Assembly: GCF_002575655.3 (NCBI RefSeq)
Contig: NC_053040.3
Coordinates: forward strand, 353,157,267-353,221,266
From: Aegilops tauschii subsp. strangulata
Lineage: Eukaryota > Streptophyta > Magnoliopsida > Poales > Poaceae
Reading direction: 5' to 3'
Length of the DNA: 64,000 nt
A program made the translations under genes and the position numbers. Under the pieces are notes generated by a model. The model searched no databases. It saw only the letters and a program-made list of their open reading frames with translations, and was not told the DNA's origin. Numbering within the stretch: position 1 is the first letter of the stretch; the number at the start of each line of letters is the position of its first letter. Positions 22,501 to 31,365 of the stretch are shown here, piece after piece.

Positions 22501-22991
22501 GGCTTGCCGTACTTCCTCAACGCTTCCAAGAGTTGAGACGGGCTTCTGCAAGAGCCGGAGCTATAGCCGCTCTAAGCCGGGCCAAGGCGTTTCTACCGGA
22601 GCTAGACCCGGCCGACATCGCCCTTGGGTATCCCAGCTTGAAGGAAGACGGCACCCCCTTTGACCAGAAGGACTTCGCCGCTTGTGTGAAGAGCGTACGC
22701 CCTGTGGCCACTTTGATTGGCAATGACACAGATCTTACCAAATATCAACCGGGCTATGGCGCGGAGAATCAGAGAATCCCAACACCACGCTATGAAGCAG
22801 TTAGCCTGATTCCTCCAACTCGTAAGCATACCTTCGCCCCTGAAGTTGACCCGGCCTGGTTAATTGATGATGAGGCTCAATTTGAAGCCTTGAGTGGCAT
22901 TGACTGGAAATCATCAACCTTCCAGGTCATGGAAACAGCCGGAGGATCGGAGAGGGATGACCCGAAAACCTCAGGCCAACAACGCCCTTGA
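19503..22991 (+). pseudogene. Five-exon accessory gene antisense to gag-pol ('gypsy-type transposon' family, Transposase_28-like), three in-frame stops
   Basis: Exons 19503-20405, 20485-21095, 21163-21589, 21983-22259 and 22348-22991 join in one frame across GT-AG introns of 79, 67, 393 and 88 bp, about 953 codons in all. Exon 1 (MPPKAPKAPVTCNWVRSNVT..., with FFRDVLHFFDLRPQDIGPNS and LSRGPGLMCDYTG) resembles the plant domain annotated as putative gypsy-type transposon. Exon 2 is basic then acidic (KKARKVKKAVRKTAPRKKG), exon 3 is Pro/Glu-rich, exon 4 is a Lys/Glu heptad-like coiled coil, and exon 5 ends WKSSTFQVMETAGG. In-frame stops: TGA at 21404, TAA near 22076 and 22118. Grande, Retand and other Tat elements carry antisense ORFs of unknown role. 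A nuclear or chromatin role is only a guess from the basic tract. Confidence 0.75.
21799..21936 (+). repeat. Direct repeat within intron 3 of the accessory gene
   Basis: TTAGCCCCCAAGTGCCAAGT occurs at 21800 and 21889 (89-bp spacing); both copies continue into CTTTGCTTGCAA and TGCTTGGGACTTA. Confidence 0.8.
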
Positions 22992-23535
22992 TCTCGCAGG
23001 CGGCTCATGGTTATGTCTTAAAAGACGATGCCTCACCTTTTGGACTCGGGGAGTCATGTAATAGAGTAGGACAAACACTTAATTTTGTCGTGCCATCGCG
23101 CACGTGTGTAGCGCTCAACATTGTTTAAGCCGCCCTTTTATATTTTTCCGGGTTATGCTTGATCCTCTGTTTTCCTTATGTTTAAAGAGCTGTCTTTAAT
23201 TGTCCTGCATAGAAAAACAAATCACAAGTCCCTTGGCGGCTTACCGCATGGAGAGTCACACACTTTACATATAACCCGGAATCATAACAAACCGGTCCTC
23301 CATTATATCCTTGAGACAACCATAACAGCATACCTGTGATCCTTCAAGTACACCTCCGGTTTATGTGATCCGAATAATGAGTAAAAACCCCACTATGTAA
23401 CATGATGCTTATCATGTGCGATCAACTTTATTGACCAAAGTTAAGCCGGTGGAGTAGAGACCACCCTTGAACACTTTAGATATAATCAAAAGAACTTGTT
23501 TGCAACAAAGAGACTTCAAAAATTTGGAGGCTTCT
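22992..23535. other. Non-coding 3' region of the Tat element
   Basis: AT-rich sequence between the end of the accessory gene and the tandem motif array. It contains scattered GCCGG words typical of this element but no frame. It lies downstream of pol on the minus strand. Confidence 0.5.
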
Positions 23536-23924
23536 GATTCGAATACGACCAGAGAACCGCCCCAAAGGGGTTAAGCTAAGATTCGAATACGATCATATAG
23601 CCCCCAGTGGCTTTGGCGTTGCCGATCAAGAGGGTATCGACAGCTATGTTCTCTTTGGTTCGAATACGACCTATGTTTGAACAGGAAGCCCCCAAATGAT
23701 CTTGAGAGTTGTTTAACGACACTGATTCGAATACGATCCACGTCGGTTCCCAAAGGGGGTTGAGCTATGATTCAAATATGATCAAGAAACTCCCCAGTGA
23801 GCTCGGCAATATGCCAATCAAGTGGGTATCGACATCTATGTTCTCTTTGGTTCGGATACGACCTATGTTTGAACAGGAAGCCCCCAAGTGATCATATATT
23901 TAACAGCTAAATTCGAATACGATC
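23536..23924. repeat. Tandem array with seven GATTCGAATACGATC motifs, ~190-bp unit duplicated
   Basis: The 15-base motif (or close variants) starts at 23536, 23580, 23657, 23724, 23769, 23849 and 23910. Motifs 1-3 repeat as 4-6 with offsets of 188-192 bp, together with the intervening text (GGTATCGACAGCTATG-type, CATGTTTGAACAGGAAGCCC-type). The core TTCGAA is self-complementary. It lies between the integrase end (24084) and the accessory gene. Tat-lineage elements are known for tandem repeats in this 3' region. Confidence 0.85.
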
Positions 23925-24083
23925 ATCAGCCGGATCAGCCTCCAAGTGATCATGTGATATCATAATGAAAATAACAATGACACATTTACCTTTGGAGGGG
24001 AAAAAAGGACAGAGGTCCTGCTTTATTATTCATCATAATATATACATGGCTATAGAAATATGTACATTATGAGAGCCGTTGGC

Positions 24084-25595
24084 TCAAGTGTAATACGGCC
24101 GAAGATGAGCAATATTCCACGGCCGGCGGGTCTCCTCCTCCGACTTACGTGAATCTTTGTGCTCTCGAACATCGATGAGGTAGTATGACCCGTTGTGCAA
24201 GTTCTTGCTGACCACAAAGGGCCCTTCCCAAGGTGGGGATGGCTTGTGTGCATCTGTTTGATCCTGGATGAGCCGGAGCACCAAATCACCTTCCTGAAAG
24301 GTCTTGGACTTAACCCGGCGGCTGTGATAGCGGCGCAGGTCTTGTTGGTAAATCGCCGAGCGAGCTGCTGCTACGTCATGTTGTTCATCCAACAAGTCAA
24401 GAGCATCTTGACGCGCTTGCTCATTGTCCGCCTCGACATAAGCCGCCACTCGAGGCGAGTCATGACGGATGTCGCTAGGGAGAACCGCCTCAGCTCCGTA
24501 GACCATGAAGAAAGGCGTATAACCCGTAGACCTGTTAGGAGTAGTATTGATGCTCCATAACACAGAGGGTAACTCCTCCACCCAACAACTCGGCGTCTGT
24601 TGCAAAGGGACCAAAAGCCGGGGCTTGATGCCCTTCAAGATTTCCTGATTGGCTCTCTCAGCTTGACCATTGGATTGGGGGTGAGCTACTGATGAAACAT
24701 CAAGCCGAATATGCTCTCGTTGGCAAAATTCTTCCATGGCGCCTTTAGACAGATTGGTACCATTGTCAGTTATAATGCTGTGTGGAAAACCAAAGCAAAA
24801 TATCACCTTTTTCATGAACTGAACCGCCATGGCTGCGTCACACTTACTAACTGGCTCTGCCTCAACCCACTTTGTGAACTTGTCCACTGCCACCAAGAGG
24901 TGGGTCTTCTTATCCTTGGACCTTTTGAAAGGCCCAACCATATCAAGCCCCCAGACTGCAAACGGCCAAGTGATTGGAATCATCCTCAACTCTTGAGCCG
25001 GCACGTGAGCACATCTTGAGAACTTCTGACAACCGTCACATTTACTGACTAAGTCCTCTGCGTCAGCGTGAGACGTCAGCCAATAAAAACCATGACGAAA
25101 AGCCTTCGCCACAAGGGATTTCGAGCCGGCATGATGGCCACAATCCACCTCGTGAACCTCTCGTAAAATTTCTTGACCCTCCTCAGGGGAAATACAACGC
25201 TGAAAAGCCCCAGTAACACTGCGATGATGCAGCTCGCCATTGATAATTATCATTGACTTAGACCGCCGGGTTATCTGTCTGGCCAAAGTTTCATCCTCAG
25301 GCAAGTCTCCCCGGGTCATGTAAGCCAAGTATGGCACTGTCCAATCTGGGATAACGTGAAGAGCCGCCACCAACTGTGCTTCTGGGTCGAGAACAGCCAA
25401 GTCTTCCTCTGTAGGCAACTTGACAGAAGGGTTATGCATAATATCCAAGAAAGTATTAGGCGGCACCGGCTTACGCTGAGAGCCCAGCCGGCTTAAGGCA
25501 TCAGCCGCTTCGTTCTTTCTGCGGTCAATGTGCTCCACTTGATAACCCTGAAAATGCCCGGCGATGGCATCAACTTCACGACGATAAGCCGCCAT
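24084..25595 (-). pseudogene. Tat element integrase (pol C-terminus)
   Basis: About 500 codons are open from 25595 to the stop at 24084. The first ~40 residues are the end of the second RNase H (NEAADALSRLGSQ). The integrase zinc finger follows, with HEVDCGHHAG (His-His) and KCDGCQKF (Cys-Cys). The catalytic core has D in WGLDMVGPF, D in SIITDNGTNLS and E in NGQAERANQEILKG. A GPY-like end (RLIQDQTDAHKPSPPWEGPF) follows. No chromodomain is present, as expected for Tat. Integrase would insert element DNA into the genome. The domain is intact, but it is cut off from upstream pol by a TAG at about 25611, so it is counted as part of a broken polyprotein. Confidence 0.88.
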
Positions 25596-25883
25596 GAGGG
25601 GGTCCTTGGAATCCTACTTGCCTGATACCTGTTGAGCCACCAAATCTGAGTCGCCAAAGCATCTCACCCGGCTTAAGCTCATCTCCTTAGCCATCCGAAG
25701 ACCATGGAGCAAGGCCTCATACTCAGCTGCATTGTTAGTACAGGGAAACATCAACCATAGCACATAATGAAATTTGTCACCTCGAGGGGAAGCTAAAACG
25801 ACTCCAGCCCCCGAGCCCTCCAACTGCCTGGACCCGTCGAAGTGAATAGTCTAGTATGTGTTATCTGGCCTCTCCTCAGGCAT
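25472..25883 (-). pseudogene. Second (archaeal-type) RNase H domain of the Tat element, three stops
   Basis: Segments TIHFDGSRQLEGSGAGVVLA, NNAAEYEALLHGL, RCFGDSDLVAQQVSGK and NEAADALSRL give the four-carboxylate set (D, E, D, D) of a second RNase H, distinct from the gypsy RNase H at the end of the RT frame. Dual RNase H is a published mark of the Tat lineage. TAG stops occur after WTKL (near 25886), in NTY*TIHF (near 25851) and after VSGK (near 25612). Confidence 0.82.
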
Positions 25884-27287
25884 CTACAGTTTTGTCCAGT
25901 CGTTGATGAAGTCTACCAATGCTTGAGATTTGATAGCAGTGTGTGGCACATACTTTAAATCATGAGGCCCAAGTTCAATGGCCCACTTAGCAACTCTTCC
26001 GGTGGCTTCTCTGTTTTGGATGATATCTCCTAAAGGAGCAGAACTAACCGCAATGATGGGGTGGCCCTGGAAATAATGTTTAAGCTTCCGGCTTGCCATG
26101 AACACCCCATAAACAAGCTTATGCCAATATGGATACCGTTGCTTGGACTCAATGAGTACTTCGCTGACGTAGTAAACCGGCCGCTGAACTGGATGTTCCT
26201 TACCCGCCTCCTTGCGCTCCACCACGGCGGCCACACTGACGGCTCGTGTGTTAGAGGCTACATACAACAATAAGGGCTCCTTATCGACAGGAGCAGCAAG
26301 GACTGGCGGCTCAGCTAACTGTCTTTTCAAATCCTCAAAAGCAGCATTAGCAGCATCACTCCAGACAAAGTCATCTGTTTTATTCATCATCTGATACAGT
26401 GGTATGGCCTTTTCGCCCAACCGGCTTATAAATCGACTCAAAGCAGCGATGCGACCCGCCAGACGCTGGACGTCATTTATGCACGCCGGCTTAGCCAGAG
26501 AGGTGATTGCCTTGATCTTCTCCGGGTTAGCTTCAATGCCTCTGTGAGAAACCAGAAAACCCAAGAGCTTGCCTGCAGGAACACCAAAAACACACTTGGC
26601 CGGGTTAAGCATCATCTTGTAGACCCGGAGATTATCAAAGGTCTCTCTTAGATCATCTATCAAGGTCTCCTTCTCTCTGGATTTGACCACAATATCATCC
26701 ACATAGGCATGAACGTTGCGCCCAATCTGATTATGAAGACAATTCTGCACGCAACGCTGGTAAGTCGCCTGTGCACTCTTGAGTCCAAAAGGCATAGACA
26801 CATAACAGAAAGCTCCAAAGGGAGTAATGAACGTCGTCTTCTCTTGGTCCTTAACAGCCATTTTGATCTGATGGTAACCAGAGTACGCATCCAAAAAACT
26901 CAAACGCTCACAACCCGCCGTAGCATCAATAATTTGATCAATACGAGGGAGAGCAAAAGGATCAGCCGGACAAGCCTTGTTTAAATCCGTATAATCCACA
27001 CACATACGCCAGGTGCCGTTCTTTTTGAGTATGAGCACCGGGTTAGCTAACCATTCTGGATGAAAGACTTCCACAATGAACCCGGCCGCCAAGAGCCGAG
27101 CTACTTCCTCACCAATGGCCTTCCGCCTCTCCTCATTAAACCGACGGAGGATTTGCCTGACTGGCTTAAATTTTGGATCAATATTAAGAGTGTGCTCAGC
27201 GAGCTCTCTCGGTACACCTGGCATGTCAGAAGGTTTCCATGCAAAGATGTCCCGGTTCTCACGGATGAACTCGATGAGCGCGCCTTC
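25884..27287 (-). pseudogene. Tat element reverse transcriptase and first RNase H
   Basis: About 460 codons are open on the minus strand. RT landmarks in order: HPEWLANPVLILKKNGTWRM, DYTDLNKACPADPFALPRID, FLDAYSGYHQI, MPFGLKSAQATYQR, the catalytic AYVDDIVVKS, LGFLVSHRGIEANP. The gypsy RNase H follows (LLLYVASNTRAVSVAAVV..., with YVSEVLIESKQRYPYWHKLV). The domain would copy element RNA to DNA. It is separated from protease by a TAG (DPK*EGAL, near 27290) and from the second RNase H by another TAG. The catalytic Asp pair is retained, so the domain itself looks recently functional. Confidence 0.9.
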
Positions 27288-28085
27288 CTATTTAGGATCC
27301 AGATTGGCGCTGATGCTGAACTGCTTAGATGAGTCACCTGGAACAAAGTCAACAAGTTTAGTCTCATCGGCCGACTTAAATTTCATTACCGGCTCATGCT
27401 CCATGGTTGGCTTCTTCAGAGACGTCATATTTGCCGGGTCAACATTATCCTTATAGAACTTCAACTCCTCTGTCGCACAAACAGATTCAGCGTAAGCAGC
27501 GTCACCTTCCTCGCACTCCAAAGCTACTTTTCGACTGCCATGAACCGTAATGGTCCCGTTGTGACCCGGCATCTTGAGTTGCAAATACACATAACACGGC
27601 CGTGCCATGAACTTGGCGTAAGCCGGCCGCCCAAATAGAGCATGGTACGAGCTTCTGATCTTGACCACCTCAAAAGTCAGTTTTTTCGCCCTGGAGTTGT
27701 ACTCATCTCCAAAGGCTACATCCAGCTCGATCTTACCAACTGGATATGCCGACTTACCAGGCACCACGCCGTGGAAAACATTATTGGACTGGCTGAGGTT
27801 TTTATCGGTTAATCCCATACGACGGAAGATCTCATAATAGAGGATGTTGATGCTGCTGCCCCAGTCCATGAGCACCTTAGTGAATTTATACCCACCAACC
27901 TGAGGAGCCACCACCAAAGCCAGGTGATTATCAACCCGGGGAGGGTGAACCTCCCTACTCCATACAATAGGTTGCTCAGACCATCGCAAGTAACGTGGAA
28001 CCGCCGGCTCAACAGCGTTCACAGCCCTTTTATGAAGCTTCTGGTCTCGCTTGCACAAACTGGTAGTAAACACATGATACTGTCC
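27288..28085 (-). pseudogene. Tat element aspartic protease region
   Basis: About 260 codons with VNAVEPAVPRYLRWSEQPI, DNHLALVVAPQVGGYKFTKV, then LMDWGSSINILYYEIFRRMG. This is the gypsy protease active-site region, with Trp in place of the usual small residue (D-W-G instead of D-S/T/G-G). Downstream RSSYHALFGRPAYAKFMARP matches the second conserved block (LGRP-type). The protease would cut the polyprotein. The unusual Trp and the loss of frame with gag near 28110 (a short G run on the minus strand) argue it is inactive. Confidence 0.8.
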
Positions 28086-28153
28086 ACTGTTGAGCTGCTT
28101 TGGATTGGTCTGATATCCCCCTGATGCTGCTGCTGATTACCCTGGCCAGATTG

Positions 28154-30494
28154 CTAGTTGAACCCCCCTTGATTACCTTGAAAATTCTGAAAATTGGAAT
28201 TTGAACCGCCGCCCGGGCCATGAAAGCCGCCGCCGCCTGAGCCACCACCCTGCCCATTGTTGCCATTGAAAGTGTTGGAATTTTTGAAAGCTTTCATGAT
28301 TGCATAGTCTTTCCATAGATGAGTGGCTGGCTTCTCCCTAGAACCGTTCCTTGGACAAGGCTCATTCAACAATTGCTCAAGCGTCGGGCCTGATCCGGCG
28401 GATCGGGGAGGTGGTCTCCCCTTACGTCGGTGGTTGTTACCTTGCGCATTGGTGTTGGCCACAAATTCCATACTGCCATCAGCCTTACGTTTATTATTTC
28501 CCTGGTTCGCCGGGTTATGCTGAGGGCCCTTGCCGTTACCATTCTTCTTTCCCTTCCCTGTCTTTTCCTCATCAGACGCGGGATCCTTGGTACTATCAGA
28601 GTCGGCGTACTTGACCAGAGCCGCCATCAGCGTACCCATATCGTTGCAATCGCGCTTGAGCCGCCCAAGCTTCATTTTCAGAGGCGCAAAACGACAATTT
28701 TGCTCCAACATCAAGACCGCAGAGCTGGAATCCATCTTATCAGACGAATGTATTATCTCTTTGACCCGGCGTACCCAATGGGTTGTAGACTCGCCTTCTT
28801 GCTGTTTGCAGTTAGTCAAATCCACAATTGACATTGATTGCCTACATGTATCTTTGAAGTTTTGGATGAACCGGGCTTTTAGCTCTGCCCATGACCCGAT
28901 GGAATTGGGCGGCAGTCCCTTCAACCAAGTGCGGGCAGTCCCATCCAACATCATGGTGAAGTATTTGGCCATTGCCGCTTCGCTGACCTCCAGCAACTCC
29001 ATAGCCATCTCGTAGCTCTCAACCCATGCTCCGGGCTATAAATCAGCCGTGTAATTAGGTACCTTCCTAGGTCCTTTGAAATCCTTGGGCAGACGTTCGT
29101 TACAGAGAGCCGGCACCAGGCAAGGGACGCCTCCGACTCTTGTAGCCATGCCTGCCTCAATAGAAGCCGTCGGGTAAACCGGAAAAGGCTGGTAAGCCGT
29201 CATCTGAGCCGCCTGCTCAGCTTCCTGACGCGCTCTGTCTTGATCTACCGCATTAAAGGCTCCATTATGTGCCGGGCCATGCCCCCCCAGGAAAGTCATG
29301 TTGCCGGACGTTGCTTGAGCCGGTCGCCGACGCCATGTGTCTGCTATAACTCGGACTCCGGTTTTGACGAATTGCCTGTCGAGGGGTCGAATGAATCCTG
29401 TCCCGGCTATATGAATATGCCTCCTGCTGCGCCAAAGCCATCTGAAGAAGTTCTCTGACCCTGCGGGTTTCAACCGCCGTTGGGGAGTCACCCTCAACCG
29501 GAAGAGCCGCCAGTCGCGCTGCTGCAGCGATCATGTTTTCCAACGGGTTAGAATAATGACCCGGTGGTGTTGGCACATATGGAGGCGGTGCAGTATTCAC
29601 ATGGGGAGGCCCCATCACTGGTGGCTGAACCAGTGTTCCCACCCCGGGTGCCGTGATCTGATTTATCTCTGGCGGGTTGCTAGGCCCTGCACCGGGTGTG
29701 TTGAAGAGGTTGCGAGGATCATAAACCGGAGGGAGCCGAGATTGAGCCTTCTGATACCTCCTTCTCATGACCTCATTGGATGCGTTCTGATCCATCGTGA
29801 GCCGGAAAGACTGCGCCTGAATAAACTGAGTCTGGGCGTCCAGAGCCGCCCGCTCTGCAGCCATCCTAACTCCTTCCGCTGCCAGGTCTTCCTTGGCCTG
29901 CGCTATGTCCAATTTTAGTTGTGCCACTTCTGCATCATGTTGAGCTTGATCCGCCGGGACGACCGTGGCAGTTAACAGGGCCGTCATCTTATCTGTGAGA
30001 TCCATTAGCACCTGAGCCGGCGAGTGCACATGGCCTCCTGCCCCAGCGGCGGGGTTTTGAACAGGTTGTGTGCCGGCCATGAAGATTCCAACCCGGCTTG
30101 GCGGCTCAAAGGGGTCCGGAATACTGTCGCCATCGGAACAACCCCTGAGCCTGCCATCTTGAAGTTGATATAACGAGTTGGTCTCATCTGTGGACGACTC
30201 GCCGTCAGAGCGGGCGGCCGTCTCATCGCCAGATCCAGATCCTTCAGAGAGCCCTCCATGGACGCATCCCACGAAAGCACGCTTCAAGACAGGCAGAGTC
30301 CGGGCGGGTCTCGCACGCTGAGCCGTCTCGACGAGGTCGGTGCAGAGGTCCGACTCAGGGCCCGGCTCGCCAATCTTGCCAATGAAAACGTGGATTCCGC
30401 CGAAGGGGACCCGGTACCCATACTCGATTGAGCCGGCGTCGGGGCCCCAGCTTGCGTCGTCGATGTAGAGCTTGCCGCGACGACTCTTGGTCAT
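28154..30494 (-). pseudogene. Tat element gag
   Basis: The likely start is the ATG at 30494 (MTKSRRGKLYIDDASWGPDA), 68 nt inside the primer site. An open frame of about 410 codons, rich in Pro/Gln/Ala with a predicted helix (KEDLAAEGVRMAAERAALDA), shifts frame near 29320-29340. The capsid-like block (TARTWLKGLPPNSIGSWAEL, then ARFIQNFKDTC, THWVRRVKEIIHSSDK) follows, then a basic KGKKNGNGKG and Gly/Asn-rich tail. A TAG interrupts at 29037-29039; the paralogous fragment at 1-2211 keeps CAG there. Another TAG ends the frame at 28154. No CCHC zinc knuckle was seen. Confidence 0.85.
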
Positions 30495-30562
30495 CCGGCC
30501 CACAGCGTATCCCTTGAGCCCTTCGAAGCTGCCCTTCAAGAACTCAAATCCACCGTGCGCTG

Positions 30563-30580
30563 GCCCCACGGTGGGCGCCA
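30563..30580 (-). other. Primer-binding site (tRNA-Lys)
   Basis: Minus-strand TGGCGCCCACCGTGGGGC lies two bases inside the 5' LTR. It is complementary to the 3' end of plant tRNA-Lys(CUU) as I remember it (…GCCCCACGGTGGGCGCCA). This fixes the element's orientation. Confidence 0.85.
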
Positions 30581-30582
30581 AA

Positions 30583-31102
30583 TGTCGTGGAATAGTCACG
30601 GCAGATGTCCTCGTGCAAGGACTTAGTCGTGGAGCCATCGCAACTAGGAAGCTTAAAGGTGTTAAACGGGACAAAGGACACGAGGATTATACTGGTTCGG
30701 CCCCTTACGGTGAAGGTAAAAGCCTACTCCAGTTGAGGTGGAATTACTTAGGGTTTCGATGACCAGGGAGCTAAACCGCTATGCCTGGCTATCGATCTGA
30801 TCTTACTTGTCCTGAACCGCCGCTGGGTCGTCCCTTTATATAGAGAGGTTAACGCCCAGCGGCTCTCAGAGTCCCGGCTGGCTTATAAACAGTGTCCGGC
30901 TTGGACTCTTAACTATTCTTGCCTTACACTACAAGTCATACCTTAACGGCGGTTTATCACTACGGGCCTTAAGCCGCCTCTAGGCCTTAGGCCCATTACT
31001 GAACCGCCATCCTCAAACTTGAGATTGGGCTTCATGTGATGATCGTCATAGCATAACCCGGCCCCTCTAGGGTGGGTGACTCCAGTAGTTATATCCCCAA
31101 CA
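30583..31102 (-). repeat. 5' LTR of the Tat element
   Basis: 520 bp, same length as the left LTR, with about 12 substitutions and no indels by eye. Minus-strand TATA box CTATATAAAG at 30834-30843. Confidence 0.95.
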
Positions 31103-31365
31103 GGATCCGATGAATTGTGAGTTTATGATCAGATTTATCTATGAATATTATTTGAATCTTCTTTGAACTCTTATATGCATGATTGTTATAGCCTCATATT
31201 TCTTCTCCGAAACTTTGGTTTGGTTTGGCCAACTAGATTGATTTTTCTTGCAATGGGAAGAGGTGCTTTGTGATGGGTTCGATCTTGCGGTGCTCAATCT
31301 CAGTGATAGAAGGAGAAGTGACACGCATGTATCGTTGCTATTAACGATAAAAAGATGGGGTCTAT

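Larger units (their letters stand above)
17937..31102 (-). mobile_element. Complete Tat-lineage (Retand/Grande-like) gypsy LTR retrotransposon, 13.2 kb
   Basis: Flanked by perfect GGATC duplications (17932-17936 and 31103-31107) and bounded by two 520-bp LTRs that start TG and end CA. On the minus strand the order is LTR, tRNA-Lys primer site, gag, protease, RT, RNase H, second RNase H, integrase, a 3' region with an opposite-strand gene, polypurine tract, LTR. A dual RNase H, absence of a chromodomain and an extra antisense gene between pol and the 3' LTR are known marks of the Tat lineage. By-eye comparison gives about 12 differences per 520 bp between the LTRs, so the insertion is fairly young. 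Gag-pol is nevertheless broken by stops and frameshifts. Confidence 0.93.

Noticed and set aside
19503..22991. The plus-strand multi-exon gene as a captured host gene
   Set aside because: It lies between integrase and the 3' LTR of a complete element with matching duplications, and Tat elements are known to carry antisense ORFs of this family. It is element-encoded.
23536..23924. CRISPR-like spaced repeats
   Set aside because: Spacers are themselves duplicated, the motif is only 15 bases, and the context is a plant retrotransposon. It is a tandem duplication.
28530..29015. Plus-strand frames opposite gag (also 208-543)
   Set aside because: These mirror the minus-strand gag codons and recur in both gag copies only because the sense strand is conserved. 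They have no independent features.
30563..30580. tRNA-like sequence
   Set aside because: It matches only the 18 bases of a tRNA 3' end next to an LTR. This is a primer-binding site, not a tRNA gene; the same applies to 47689-47706.
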